Positions 43,292-52,161 of a DNA stretch of 64,000 nt are shown one piece after another. Both the position numbers and the translations under genes were made by a program. The stretch comes from JALOOX01 sp964557955. GTDB taxonomy: Bacteria; Desulfobacterota; Syntrophobacteria; Syntrophobacterales; Syntrophobacteraceae. Every line of letters begins with the position of its first letter. The stretch's first letter is position 1. The notes beneath the pieces were generated by a model, which was given only the letters and a program-made list of their open reading frames with translations, had not been told where the DNA came from and searched no databases. The stretch is taken from positions 3,833-67,832 of the forward strand of contig CAZLCS010000032.1 in assembly GCA_964557955.1 (NCBI GenBank), read 5' to 3'.

Positions 43292-44206
43292 TCATGGGTT
43301 GAGCAGCCACTCGAGCAGCGCCATCTGCAGATGGAGTCGATTCTCGGCCTGGTCGAAAACGATGGATTGCGACCCGTCCATCACCTCGTCCGTGATCTCA
43401 TCTCCGCGATGGGCCGGCAGGCAGTGCATCACGAGAGCATGGGGCGGGGCTGCAGCCAGCAGCTGGGCGTTGATCTGATAAGGGGCGAAAATTTCTCTTC
43501 GAACCGCCTCTTCAGACTCCTGTCCCATGCTCGCCCACACGTCGGTGTATATGATGTCCGCTGATGCAACAGCCTCCAGCGCGTCAGGGGTCAGCAGGAT
43601 CTGTCCTCCCCCTTCGGTACGGCCTCGCTCGAGGATCCGGGCGCTGGGTTCGTAGCCGGGAGGACAGGCCAGGCGCAGCGTAAAGCCCAGTCGAGCTGAA
43701 GCATTGATCCAGGAGTGGGCCACATTGTTGCCGTCCCCGACCCACGCCACACAAAGCCCATCCAGCGATCCCCGCTTCTCGGCGATGGTCTGAAGATCGC
43801 TCAGCACCTGACACGGATGATACAGGTCCGTCAGCCCGTTGATGACCGGGATGGTCGCAAAACGCGCCAGCTCCTCGACGTCTTCATGGCTGTAGGTGCG
43901 AATCATGATGCCGTCCACGTATCGGGAGAGCACTCTGGCCGTGTCGGCATGACTCTCCTTGCGCGCGATCTGCGTGTCCTTTTCCGCCATGTAAATGCAG
44001 TGCCCGCCCAGTCGATACATGGCCGCTTCAAAGGAGACGCGGGTGCGGGTGGAAGGCTTGACGAAGATCAAGCCAAGCACCTTGCCGGTCAGGGTTGGCC
44101 GGAGAGTCCCTTCCGCCCACTCCCTTTTCATCTGTCGGCCACGGGAGATGAGCGTCAGGATCTCCTCCGCGCTCAGGTCGAGAATGGTACAAAGATCTCT
44201 TTTCAT
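43292..44206 (-). CDS. argF: ornithine carbamoyltransferase
   Basis: 304 residues. Carbamoyl-phosphate motif 'FVKPSTRTRVSFEAAMYRLG', 'VDGIMIRTYSHEDVEELARF', 'VINGLTDLYHPCQVLSDLQT', 'VAWVGDGNNVAHSWINASAR', 'IIYTDVWASMGQE' and ornithine motif 'LVMHCLPAHRGDEITDEVM'. Its start overlaps the end of argD by 4 bases (ATGA). It uses carbamoyl phosphate made by CarAB encoded at 57-62 kb. Confidence 0.97.
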   Translation of the reverse strand: MKRDLCTILDLSAEEILTLISRGRQMKREWAEGTLRPTLTGKVLGLIFVKPSTRTRVSFEAAMYRLGGHCIYMAEKDTQIARKESHADTARVLSRYVDGIMIRTYSHEDVEELARFATIPVINGLTDLYHPCQVLSDLQTIAEKRGSLDGLCVAWVGDGNNVAHSWINASARLGFTLRLACPPGYEPSARILERGRTEGGGQILLTPDALEAVASADIIYTDVWASMGQESEEAVRREIFAPYQINAQLLAAAPPHALVMHCLPAHRGDEITDEVMDGSQSIVFDQAENRLHLQMALLEWLLNP

Positions 44207-45393
44207 AGAGGTTCCTCAGCCAGAACCTCATCCAGCACAGCGATGAGACGATCGATTTCGCCTGCTTCAATCACGAGCGGGGGCACAAACCGCAGGACGG
44301 TCTCATGAGTACAGTTGATCACAACGCCGCGACTGAGGCATTTCTCGACCATGTGCTGGGCCGGCCGATCCAGATCCAAAGCCAGAATGAGACCCCTACC
44401 GCGTACTTCGCGAACAAAGGCATACCTGGACTTGAGCTCCCGCAGCCTTCCAGCAAAATATTCCCCCGTCGAACGGACACGTTCGAGAAAGTCCGGCTTG
44501 GAAATCGTCTCCAGGACCCGGAGTGCCACTGCCGTCACCAGGGGCGTTCCGCCAAAGGTCGTGGCGTGACTTCCCGGAATGAACGACTCGGCAACGCTCT
44601 GACCCGCCAGCATGGCGCCGACCGGGAGCCCATTGCCGAGGGCCTTGGCCAGCGTCATGATGTCCGGAACCACGTCCTCCTGCTCGTATGCGAACAAGCT
44701 TCCGGTCCGGCCCATGCCCACCTGAACTTCATCGAAAATGAGCAAAACATCCCGCTCCCGGCAGAGAGCCTTGAGGTCACGCAGGTACCCGGGGCCCGGC
44801 ATGTTCACGCCGCCTTCCGCCTGGATGGGCTCGACCATCACGGCGCACGTCCGTTCAGTCAGGGCGGCTTCGACTGCAGCGACGGAATTGAAATCCACGA
44901 ACGTGAAGCCTTCCACCAGGGGTTCAAAGCCTTTATGGACCTTGGACTGTCCCGTGGCTGACAAAGTGGCCAGGGTCCTGCCATGAAATGACTCCTTCAT
45001 GGTCAGCACATGAAACCGGCCCTGCCCATAGCGGTCCTGGCTGTACTTGCGAGCGAGCTTGATGGCCGCCTCATTGGCCTCGGCGCCACTGTTGCAAAAA
45101 AACACCTTATCCGCAAAAGAAAGACGTGTCAATTCGGCGGCCAGCCGGGCCTGAGGCTGGGTGTAGAAGAGATTGGACACATGGACGAGCGTGTCCGCCT
45201 GGTCGCAGAGAACCCTGGTCAGTTCCGGCGGACAGTGGCCCAGGTTGCACACGGCGATTCCCGCCAGGCAGTCCAGATACTCACTGCCCCGGTCGTCCCA
45301 AAGCCTGCAGCCCCGACCCCGCACAAAGGTGACGGGGAGCCGGGCGTAAGTCGTGCAAATGTGCTCCTGGCAGGCTGTCTTGCTGTCTTCCAT
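44203..45393 (-). CDS. argD: acetylornithine aminotransferase
   Basis: 396 residues, class III PLP transaminase. 'GIAVCNLGHCPPELTRVL', 'KVFFCNSGAEANEAAIKLAR', 'FHGRTLATLSATGQSKVHKG', 'VMVEPIQAEGGVNMPGPGYL', 'LLIFDEVQVGMGRTGSLFAY' and the Lys region 'PDIMTLAKALGNGLPVGAML'. Could also act on succinyldiaminopimelate, but dapL makes that unnecessary here. Between argB and argF. Confidence 0.95.
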   Translation of the reverse strand: MEDSKTACQEHICTTYARLPVTFVRGRGCRLWDDRGSEYLDCLAGIAVCNLGHCPPELTRVLCDQADTLVHVSNLFYTQPQARLAAELTRLSFADKVFFCNSGAEANEAAIKLARKYSQDRYGQGRFHVLTMKESFHGRTLATLSATGQSKVHKGFEPLVEGFTFVDFNSVAAVEAALTERTCAVMVEPIQAEGGVNMPGPGYLRDLKALCRERDVLLIFDEVQVGMGRTGSLFAYEQEDVVPDIMTLAKALGNGLPVGAMLAGQSVAESFIPGSHATTFGGTPLVTAVALRVLETISKPDFLERVRSTGEYFAGRLRELKSRYAFVREVRGRGLILALDLDRPAQHMVEKCLSRGVVINCTHETVLRFVPPLVIEAGEIDRLIAVLDEVLAEEPL

Positions 45394-45410
45394 TCAACAC
45401 TCCAATTATT

Positions 45411-46322
45411 CTAAAGGCGTTTCTTGATGATTTCGGTGCCTACCCCATGATCGGTGAAGAGCTCCAGGAGGACGGCATGGGGGACCCGCCCGTCGATGAT
45501 GTGAACCTTGCCGACCCCGGCCTGGATGGCATCGATGGCACATTGAACCTTTGGAATCATGCCGCCCTTGAGCGTCTCGTCCTGAAGGGCATCGGCAGCC
45601 TCGGCAACCGTCATGCTCGAGATCAGCTGCCCATCCCGATCCAGGACTCCCCGGACATCGGTCATGAGCAGCAGCTTTTCGGCCTGCAGCGCTCCGGCCA
45701 CATGTCCTGCCACCAGGTCAGCGTTGATGTTGTAAGTCTCTCCATTCTTTCCCGTGCCCACCGGAGCGATGACCGGAATGACCTTGCTCTTTTCGAGAAG
45801 CCTCAGGATCTCCACGTTAACGCCCTGGACCTCGCCCACCAACCCAATGTCCACGATCTCGGGAGGCTGGTCGTCGCCCTGGTAGCGAAAGACGTGAAGC
45901 TTTCGAGCTTTGATGAGCTGAGCATCCTTTCCGCTGAGGCCGATGGCCTGTCCGCCGTGACGATTGATGAGCGAGACGATTTCCTTGTTCAATTTGCCGA
46001 CCAGCACCATCTCCACGATGTCCATGGTGTCCTCGTCGGTCACTCTCATTCCCGCCCGGAAATCGCTCTTCTTCCCAATACGCTCGAGCATCTTCCCGAT
46101 CTGGGGCCCACCGCCGTGGACCACTACCGGATGGAGCCCGATGTATTTCATCAGGACAATGTCCCTGGCGAAGCTGTCCTTGAGCTCATCGGCTACCATG
46201 GCATGGCCGCCGTACTTGATGACCACGGTCTTCTGATAGAATTTGCGAATGTAAGGCAATGCCTCGCTGAGGATCTCAGCCTTTTCGACCCTTTGATTGT
46301 CCTCGCACGTTACGGAACCCAT
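45411..46322 (-). CDS. argB: acetylglutamate kinase
   Basis: 303 residues. 'VVIKYGGHAMVADELKDSFA', 'VVVHGGGPQIGKMLERIGKK', 'FRAGMRVTDEDTMDIVEMVL', 'NINADLVAGHVAGALQAEK', 'LLLMTDVRGVLD', 'GGMIPKVQCAIDAIQAG'. The N-terminal helix of about 12 residues and the C-terminal region suggest the hexameric, arginine-inhibited form. Upstream of it is the 224-base heptamer array and hslU. It is the most upstream arginine gene; argC, argJ and argA are absent from the window. Confidence 0.96.
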   Translation of the reverse strand: MGSVTCEDNQRVEKAEILSEALPYIRKFYQKTVVIKYGGHAMVADELKDSFARDIVLMKYIGLHPVVVHGGGPQIGKMLERIGKKSDFRAGMRVTDEDTMDIVEMVLVGKLNKEIVSLINRHGGQAIGLSGKDAQLIKARKLHVFRYQGDDQPPEIVDIGLVGEVQGVNVEILRLLEKSKVIPVIAPVGTGKNGETYNINADLVAGHVAGALQAEKLLLMTDVRGVLDRDGQLISSMTVAEAADALQDETLKGGMIPKVQCAIDAIQAGVGKVHIIDGRVPHAVLLELFTDHGVGTEIIKKRL

Positions 46323-46425
46323 TGATCAGCCCTTCCCCGACTGCATGCGCTCAAGACCACTCCCCCCCAATACGACATCCCAAAGCCATGAACGAAGAAT
46401 CAGAAGCCCGCACCCATCGACAACC

Positions 46426-46649
46426 AGTAACGAGTAACGAGTAACGAGTAACGAGTAACGAGAAACCAGAAACGAGAAACCAGAAACGAGAAACCAGAAA
46501 CTAGAAACTAGAAACCAGAAACTAGAAACTAGAAACCAGAAACTAGAAACCAGAAACTAGAAACCAGAAACTAGAAACCAGAAACTAGAAACTAGAAACT
46601 AGAAACTAGAAACCAGAAACCAGAAACTAGAAACTAGAAACCAGAAACC
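46426..46649 (+). repeat. heptanucleotide tandem array, 32 units
   Basis: Exactly 224 bases = 32 units of 7 bases in uninterrupted phase: five AGTAACG, then AGAAACC/AGAAACG alternating, then mixed AGAAACT and AGAAACC. It fills the space between argB (starts 46322) and the hslU stop codon (6 bases further on). As both genes read leftward, the array would be transcribed as GTTTCTR units. Unit length is too short for CRISPR repeats, and there are no spacers. It belongs to the same family as the arrays at 60.7-61.1 kb and 4.76 kb. Confidence 0.95.
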
Positions 46650-46654
46650 CTTAC

Positions 46655-48034
46655 TCACAGGATATAGCGGCTGAGATCCTCGTCCTTGATGATCTCCTGG
46701 AGCGTATCATGCACATAATCCTTCGTGATGGGGATCATCTGTCCCTTCAAATCGGGAGCACTGAAGGAGATTTCAGACAACAGCTTTTCCATGATTGTGT
46801 GCAGCCTTCGAGCCCCGATATTCTCCGTACGTGAGTTGACCTGAAAAGCGAGCTCCGCGATCTCCTCGATGGCGGCGTCGTCGAAAGTGATCTTGACGTC
46901 CTCTGTATCCATCAGTGCCGTATACTGTACTATCAAAGCGTTATCGGGCTCCTTCAGGATGCGGACGAAGTCTTCCTTGGAGAGGGAGGTGAGCTCCACA
47001 CGGATGGGAAACCTCCCCTGCAGCTCAGGAATCAGGTCCGATGGCTTGGCGATGTGAAAGGCCCCGGAGGCGATGAAGAGAATATGATCCGTCCTCACCA
47101 TCCCGTATTTGGTGGTGACGGTGGATCCCTCCACGATGGGCAGAAGATCCCTCTGAACGCCTTCACGGGATACATCGGGGCCTCGCCCGCCGGACTCCCT
47201 CCCGGCGATCTTGTCGATCTCGTCCAAAAAGATGATCCCGGAATGTTCCACCCGCTCCATGGCAAGCTTGATGACCTTATCCATATCGACCAGCTTCTGG
47301 GACTCCTCAGCAACCAGGATCTCACGGGCTTCCGGGATCTTCACCTTGCGTCGCTTGGTCCGACGGGGAAGCATCGACCCCAGCATCTCCCGCAGGTTGT
47401 AATCCATGTCCTCCATGCCCGCTCCGGCGAAAATCTCGATCATGGGTACAGTGCGGTCGGGCACATCAATATCCACGTACCGATCGTCCAGGGCCCCTTC
47501 CTTGAGGAGCTTTCGCAGCTTCTCCCGTGTCGAGTCCGCCTGCACGGACTCCTGCTGTGCCGCATGCATGGCATCGGGTTCGGGCAGCAAAGGCTCCCTG
47601 GCTTCCTGCTGACGCTTCGGGGGAAGAAGGATATCCAGAAGCTTTTCCTCGGCAATGTCTTCGGCCTTGAGCTTGACGGCTTCCAGCTCCTCGCTGCGGA
47701 CCATGCTCACGGCCAGCTCGGTCAAATCCCGGATCATGGATTCCACATCGCGCCCGACGTAGCCGACTTCCGTGAACTTACTGGCCTCGATCTTGAGAAA
47801 AGGGGACTGGGCCAGTCTGGCAAGACGTCGGGCGATTTCTGTCTTACCCACGCCCGTAGGACCGATCATGATGATGTTCTTGGGAGCGATTTCATCCCGC
47901 AGGTGCTCCGGGACCTGCTGACGCCTCCAGCGGTTCCGCAGCGCTATGGCCACCATCCGCTTGGCATCTTTCTGCCCGATGATATACTTGTCCAGCTCGC
48001 GAACGATCTCTGCCGGTGTCAGGGGTTGCTGCAT
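46655..48034 (-). CDS. hslU: HslUV protease ATPase subunit
   Basis: 459 residues. AAA+ unfoldase for HslV. 'EIVRELDKYIIGQKDAKRMV' (N-terminal pore motif), Walker A 'MIGPTGVGKTEIARRLA', 'SKFTEVGYVGRDVESMIRDL', Walker B 'GIIFLDEIDKIAG', sensor region and 'EISFSAPDL' near the C-terminus, ending in '...LSRYIL' for HslV docking. ATG 48034 with AGGAG 10 bases upstream overlaps nothing; follows hslV by 4 bases. Confidence 0.97.
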   Translation of the reverse strand: MQQPLTPAEIVRELDKYIIGQKDAKRMVAIALRNRWRRQQVPEHLRDEIAPKNIIMIGPTGVGKTEIARRLARLAQSPFLKIEASKFTEVGYVGRDVESMIRDLTELAVSMVRSEELEAVKLKAEDIAEEKLLDILLPPKRQQEAREPLLPEPDAMHAAQQESVQADSTREKLRKLLKEGALDDRYVDIDVPDRTVPMIEIFAGAGMEDMDYNLREMLGSMLPRRTKRRKVKIPEAREILVAEESQKLVDMDKVIKLAMERVEHSGIIFLDEIDKIAGRESGGRGPDVSREGVQRDLLPIVEGSTVTTKYGMVRTDHILFIASGAFHIAKPSDLIPELQGRFPIRVELTSLSKEDFVRILKEPDNALIVQYTALMDTEDVKITFDDAAIEEIAELAFQVNSRTENIGARRLHTIMEKLLSEISFSAPDLKGQMIPITKDYVHDTLQEIIKDEDLSRYIL

Positions 48035-48038
48035 CGAT

Positions 48039-48578
48039 TCATAACTCCTCGATGGTGAACTCAAAATTGGTATAAATACAGACCGACGCCGCTATGTTCA
48101 TGGCCTCCTCGGCGATGCGACGCGCCGGGAGATCCGTGTGTGCCATGAGGGCGCGGGCAGCGGCCAGTGCGAAGGGTGCCCCTGAACCGACAGCCGCAAG
48201 ACCGTCATCGGGCTCGATAACATCTCCCGTGCCGCTGAGAATGAAGCACTCGGAAGCATCGGCTGCAATGAGGAGCGCCTCGAGCCTTCGCAGCGCACGA
48301 TCCATTCGCCAATCCTTGGCCAGCTCGACCGCAGCACGCTTGAGGTTCCCGTTGTACTGCTCCAGCTTACCCTCGAGCCTTTCGAAAAGAGTGAAGGCGT
48401 CAGCCGTGGCCCCTGCAAACCCCGTCAAAATCCGCTCATTGTACAGCCTGCGGATCTTGCGTGCACGATGCTTCACAACGGTGTCGCCCATGGTCACCTG
48501 GCCGTCTCCCGCCATCACCACCTTGCCGTCCCTGCGCACGGCCAGAACCGTTGTGCTCCGTATGCCATTCTCCATCAT
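48039..48578 (-). CDS. hslV: HslUV protease proteolytic subunit
   Basis: About 179 residues. The mature enzyme begins at the first Thr of 'STTVLAVRRDGKVVMAGDGQ', the N-terminal nucleophile; 'VTMGDTVVKHRARKIRRLYN', 'GFAGATADAFTLFERLEGKL' follow. ATG 48578 leaves an 8-9 residue propeptide (MMENGIRS). A TTG at 48653, preceded by GGAAGGGA and overlapping the xerC stop by 4 bases, is an alternative that adds 25 residues of unfamiliar sequence. Both are upstream of the processing site, so the mature protein is the same. Confidence 0.93.
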   Translation of the reverse strand: MMENGIRSTTVLAVRRDGKVVMAGDGQVTMGDTVVKHRARKIRRLYNERILTGFAGATADAFTLFERLEGKLEQYNGNLKRAAVELAKDWRMDRALRRLEALLIAADASECFILSGTGDVIEPDDGLAAVGSGAPFALAAARALMAHTDLPARRIAEEAMNIAASVCIYTNFEFTIEEL

Positions 48579-48649
48579 GATCCGTTCGGACTCCCATCCC
48601 GACCCCACAGGCAGCTCCAAGTGGGAATCGGGACCGTTGGTTTTGGGCG

Positions 48650-49678
48650 TCAAGCTCGTCCCTTCCTGCTCCGGGGATGTGCTCCGTCATAGACCTTCAT
48701 GAGCTGTTCCAGATGGACATGCGTATAACGCTGCGTCGTCGACAGCGACGCGTGCCCCAGCATCTCCTGGATGGCCCGCAGATCGGCTCCTGAATTCAAC
48801 AGGTGCGTCGCAAAGCTGTGCCTCAACCCGTGCGGGCTGATCTGCTGCCAGAGCCCGCACCGCTCCAGTTCGCTCTTGAGAAGCCGGTGCACGGATCGAA
48901 CCGTGAGACGCCCGCCTCGAGCATTTCGGAACAACGCCAAGCCCGGCTCCCGAGACAAGAGCGGCTGGTTCTCCAGGGCTTCGAGATACCGACGTACGGC
49001 TTCGACAGCCTTGTCTCCAATGGGGACAACCCGTTCCCTGGCGCCCTTGCCGAGGACCCGGACCATGCCCGTTTCCGTGCTGAGATCGAGGACATCCAGT
49101 CCCACCAGTTCACTCACTCGAAGACCGGAGGAGTATGCCGTCTCAAAGAGTGCCCAGTTGCGCCACCTTCGCCATGAGCTGCCCGGCTGAAGAGCCGCAT
49201 GACGCAATGAATCGAGAAAATGAAATACCGCATCGATGCCCAGAAAGGCCGGCAGTTTCGAGCGCGTTCGGGGATAAGACACCCCTTCTGCCGGGTTTCC
49301 TTCAAAAGCTCCGACATCGTTCAGATAGCGGAAGAAGGTGCGCAGCGTGGAGAGCTTGCGCCCCTGGCTTGTCTTCTGCCAGTGCTTGCGACCGGCAGCG
49401 AGGAAACTCCGGATCACCTGCACCGATACATCCTGAATCTGAACCGCCTTCTTTCCCAAATGCTCCTGTGCAAAGGATTCCAGCTGGGCGAGGTCCATGG
49501 CGTAAGCCCGGACCGTTTGGCTGCTCAGGTTGCGGACCCGCCGCAGGTGTTCCAGAAATTCATCCGCAGCCACCCGGAACAGGGCCAATGGGTCGGAAGT
49601 ATCCCCACACGGTTGCCCCGCATCTTGCTGCGTGTCGGGGGCAGATAGCATCATCTGCTCGGTTTGGGGTTCCACCAC
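48650..49678 (-). CDS. xerC: site-specific tyrosine recombinase XerC
   Basis: 342 residues. N-terminal SAM-like domain (about 30-130), catalytic domain with Arg in 'YSSGLRVSELVGLDVLDL', Lys in 'VLGKGARERVVPIGDKAV', 'SPHGLRHSFATHLLNSGADL' (His, Arg), 'LGHASLSTTQRYTHV' with Tyr nucleophile. Resolves chromosome dimers at dif. A GTG at 49678 or ATG at 49654 could start it. It is followed by hslV with a 4-base overlap. Assigned as XerC rather than a phage integrase because of the neighbourhood (hslVU) and lack of element genes. Confidence 0.9.
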   Translation of the reverse strand: MVEPQTEQMMLSAPDTQQDAGQPCGDTSDPLALFRVAADEFLEHLRRVRNLSSQTVRAYAMDLAQLESFAQEHLGKKAVQIQDVSVQVIRSFLAAGRKHWQKTSQGRKLSTLRTFFRYLNDVGAFEGNPAEGVSYPRTRSKLPAFLGIDAVFHFLDSLRHAALQPGSSWRRWRNWALFETAYSSGLRVSELVGLDVLDLSTETGMVRVLGKGARERVVPIGDKAVEAVRRYLEALENQPLLSREPGLALFRNARGGRLTVRSVHRLLKSELERCGLWQQISPHGLRHSFATHLLNSGADLRAIQEMLGHASLSTTQRYTHVHLEQLMKVYDGAHPRSRKGRA

Positions 49679-50391
49679 CTCTCATCCCCTTTTTCTGCCA
49701 GGCTGTGGTTCGATTTCATCCCTCGAGGAAGAGTCGGACTCTTCCGTGAACGCCTGCCAGGTGCTTCGGCGCCGAGCCGGCTGGATGCCTGTCTGGCCAA
49801 AGAACAATGTCCGCTTCTTCATGGACGCCAGGACGTACGCATCCGGCTGTTGTCTCAGCATGAGCCATGGTCACCAGGCAGAACCACCCCACCTTTTAAA
49901 AAGATCACACGGCAGGCGATAAAGAACAAATCGATAGCACACGGGATCGAAAAATCCAACAAAAACCAAGAGGAGTACATCGTTGTGTGCAGCTCACCCT
50001 TCATGGTTAGAGCTTCGTCGCGTGAGGCCACGAAAGGCGGCGTAACGGGGAGACCCTGTTGTGAGTGCAAAGCCTCCCACGGGGGCCAAGGTCAGTCCCC
50101 GCACTGTGATATTTGGCTATAAATTACTTATAATTCAATGATTTGTCAGGGAAGAGATGTTTCATACGGACAGGTTATAGGATTTGACAAAACACCCCCT
50201 TTTGGATAAATGAGGATAACTCATTGGATGCAATGCTTTTTTTTCCTCCGCCTCCCGATCCTGCCATCCTTGACAGCTGCTGAGTCGGTCGGCAGAGAGG
50301 GGAAGGGGAGTAGCCGAACAGTGAAGAGACATTGTGATCGTGGTGAGCTCCAGGGCTCGCCCTTGTGCCCATATGACAGAAGGCCGCATAG
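49679..50391. other. long intergenic region upstream of queD
   Basis: About 710 bases without a supported gene. The AT-rich stretch 50106-50150 may contain promoters for either direction. The xerC operon must start here leftward and queD rightward. Short open frames lack ribosome sites. Confidence 0.45.
50184..50212 (+). promoter_or_regulatory. possible sigma70-type promoter for queD
   Basis: TTGACA at 50184-50189, a 17-base spacer and TAAATG at 50207-50212. The -35 is perfect, the -10 weak (3 of 6). It would leave a leader of about 175 bases before queD. Tentative. Confidence 0.35.
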
Positions 50392-50778
50392 ATGAAGCAT
50401 GTATACGAACTGAAAGTCCTCAGCGATTTTGCCGCAGCACACAATCTGCGAAATTTTCGAGGAAAGTGTGAACATCTGCACGGACACAACTGGAAGATCG
50501 AAGTGGTCCTGAGGGGAACGGAACTGAATGAGAGTGGCGTTGTGGTGGATTTCGGCGAGGTCAAAGAGACCGTGAGACAGCTTCTGTCTGAAATCGACCA
50601 CAAGTACCTGAATGATCTTCCTTATTTCGCCACCCACAACCCGTCATCGGAAAACATTGCCCGCTATCTGTTCGAAAGGCTGGGGGAGAGGCTCGACGAT
50701 GAAAATCGCTGGATCTACAGCGTGACCGCCTGGGAGTCAGCGGACGCATGCGCCACCTTCATGGTTGCGGAGCGCTGA
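50392..50778 (+). CDS. queD: 6-carboxy-5,6,7,8-tetrahydropterin synthase (queuosine pathway)
   Basis: 128 residues, PTPS family. Zinc His residues in 'DFAAAHNLRNF' and 'CEHLHGHNWKIEVVL', Cys at the start of 'CEHLHGH' as catalytic residue, 'GVVVDFGEVKETVRQLL', 'DHKYLNDLPYF' and 'NPSSENIARYL', a motif set that fits QueD rather than eukaryotic PTPS. It converts dihydroneopterin triphosphate toward 7-deazaguanine/queuosine. Stand-alone plus-strand gene. AGAAGG lies 8 bases before the ATG. Confidence 0.92.
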   Translation: MKHVYELKVLSDFAAAHNLRNFRGKCEHLHGHNWKIEVVLRGTELNESGVVVDFGEVKETVRQLLSEIDHKYLNDLPYFATHNPSSENIARYLFERLGERLDDENRWIYSVTAWESADACATFMVAER

Positions 50779-51021
50779 TGCCGTCGTGGCGCGACGTGGC
50801 TGGATCCGTGAATTCGGCTTCAAACTGCTCGTGGCCCGGAATAGGGTTCAACCCCCGTCAGGTCAGTCTGTAAAGTGATTTTGCTCAAAAAGTGTGGGAG
50901 GGATTCCTGGACCACCCTTATCAAATCGGCGGTGATACGTTGGTGGGCCGACTTCGCAGATCAACGCAAGCAGTTTCCCAGGATGCATTCTACCTAACAT
51001 CACGGAATAAGGAGTCCAAAG

Positions 51022-52161
51022 ATGGGAAATCATGGCAGGGGTGGATTGTGCTCTCCCCTCAGTTTGCCGTCAGCCAAGCGTCGTCTCCTGTGGATGGTTT
51101 CGTTGGGGTTGCTGATGGTTGCTTCCGTCGCTGTAGAGGAAAGTTGTGCCCTTCAACGTCACACGCTCCTGCCGGAGCAGTCAGCGGACCAGCAGGCTCA
51201 GGCGCCGGAAACAGGCCATCAACCGCCGGCTGCCGCGAGCGGCCAGACCCCGGTTGACACTCACGGGGCTCCCGCTGGCACGACTGCCGAACACGGGGAA
51301 ACGGCCGCTCCGCAACCCCAGACTGCGGCGCCGAGTCCCGCCAAGCCTGGGCCGGAAGCCGTTCATGGAGAGGCCCCCCATGAGGAGGCTCATGTGGGGC
51401 ACGGCCCCGTCTTGCCCGAGATATCTCCAACGCCCGGCGTGACCTTCGTCGAAACCATGATTGAGCTCATGGAGCATGAGCTCAATGGTCGATTCCTGGG
51501 ATGGCGTCCCAACGACATCCTTGTCGGTCGGTTCACGGACAACGTGAACAACTTTCAGCTTGGGGTGCTCGAGGCTATCCGCTTCACCACCCTGAGGCTC
51601 AAAGACAGTCTGACGCGCATGGGGGATGCAGACACGTACGATCCGGACCTGGAACTGGCACTGAACTTATTCATGAACCGGGCCACACTTTTCTGGTTTC
51701 CGTCTGCCGAAACCTCCTACGGGGAGGCGGTGGACCACTTGAAGCGTTTCGTCACAAAGCTCAAGGGCGGCCAGCGCAATTTCTATTACCGCGTGGACAA
51801 CCTGCGGCTCCTCCTCTCAAGTTATAAAGACCTGCTCGGCAATGTGAACAGGAGCCTCATCGTCTCCCCCGTGAGCTGGTGGAAGACCGACGACTATTTC
51901 TATTACGCCAAAGGCGTTGCCCACGTTTACTACGAGATCCTGCGAGTCGTGCGGGTAGGGTATAAGAACCAGCTGGCCTCGACCATGAACGGCATCGAGC
52001 TGATGGATGAGATCCTGCATGAGTTGTACCGGGTCGAGGAGACGGATCCATGGCTCATTCTGGACAGCGACCTGGACGGATTCCTCGCCAATCACCGGGC
52101 CAATTTGAATGCCCCACTCAGTGAAGTCACCCACCTCCTTGGAATCCTCAGCACCTTTTAG
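51022..52161 (+). CDS. DUF2333-like membrane-anchored protein
   Basis: 379 residues. An N-terminal helix (about 22-42, 'LLWMVSLGLLMVASVAV') is followed by a Pro/Ala/His/Glu-rich low-complexity linker (about 45-135) and a structured, Trp/Tyr-rich region: 'ELMEHELNGRFLGWRPND', 'NVNNFQLGVLEAIRFTTLRL', 'FVTKLKGGQRNFYYRVDN' and 'SWWKTDDYFYYAKGVAHVYY'. The motif set resembles the uncharacterised DUF2333 family. The start at 51022 has AAGGAG 8 bases upstream. Role unknown, probably periplasmic with one anchor. Confidence 0.65.
   Translation: MGNHGRGGLCSPLSLPSAKRRLLWMVSLGLLMVASVAVEESCALQRHTLLPEQSADQQAQAPETGHQPPAAASGQTPVDTHGAPAGTTAEHGETAAPQPQTAAPSPAKPGPEAVHGEAPHEEAHVGHGPVLPEISPTPGVTFVETMIELMEHELNGRFLGWRPNDILVGRFTDNVNNFQLGVLEAIRFTTLRLKDSLTRMGDADTYDPDLELALNLFMNRATLFWFPSAETSYGEAVDHLKRFVTKLKGGQRNFYYRVDNLRLLLSSYKDLLGNVNRSLIVSPVSWWKTDDYFYYAKGVAHVYYEILRVVRVGYKNQLASTMNGIELMDEILHELYRVEETDPWLILDSDLDGFLANHRANLNAPLSEVTHLLGILSTF

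Noticed and set aside
46426..46649. CRISPR array
   Set aside because: Unit is 7 bases with no spacers and no cas genes nearby; it is a tandem heptamer array.
48650..49678. Phage or island integrase matching the tRNA-Leu scar
   Set aside because: It is 45 kb away, next to hslVU, and XerC-like in layout; it is the chromosomal recombinase.
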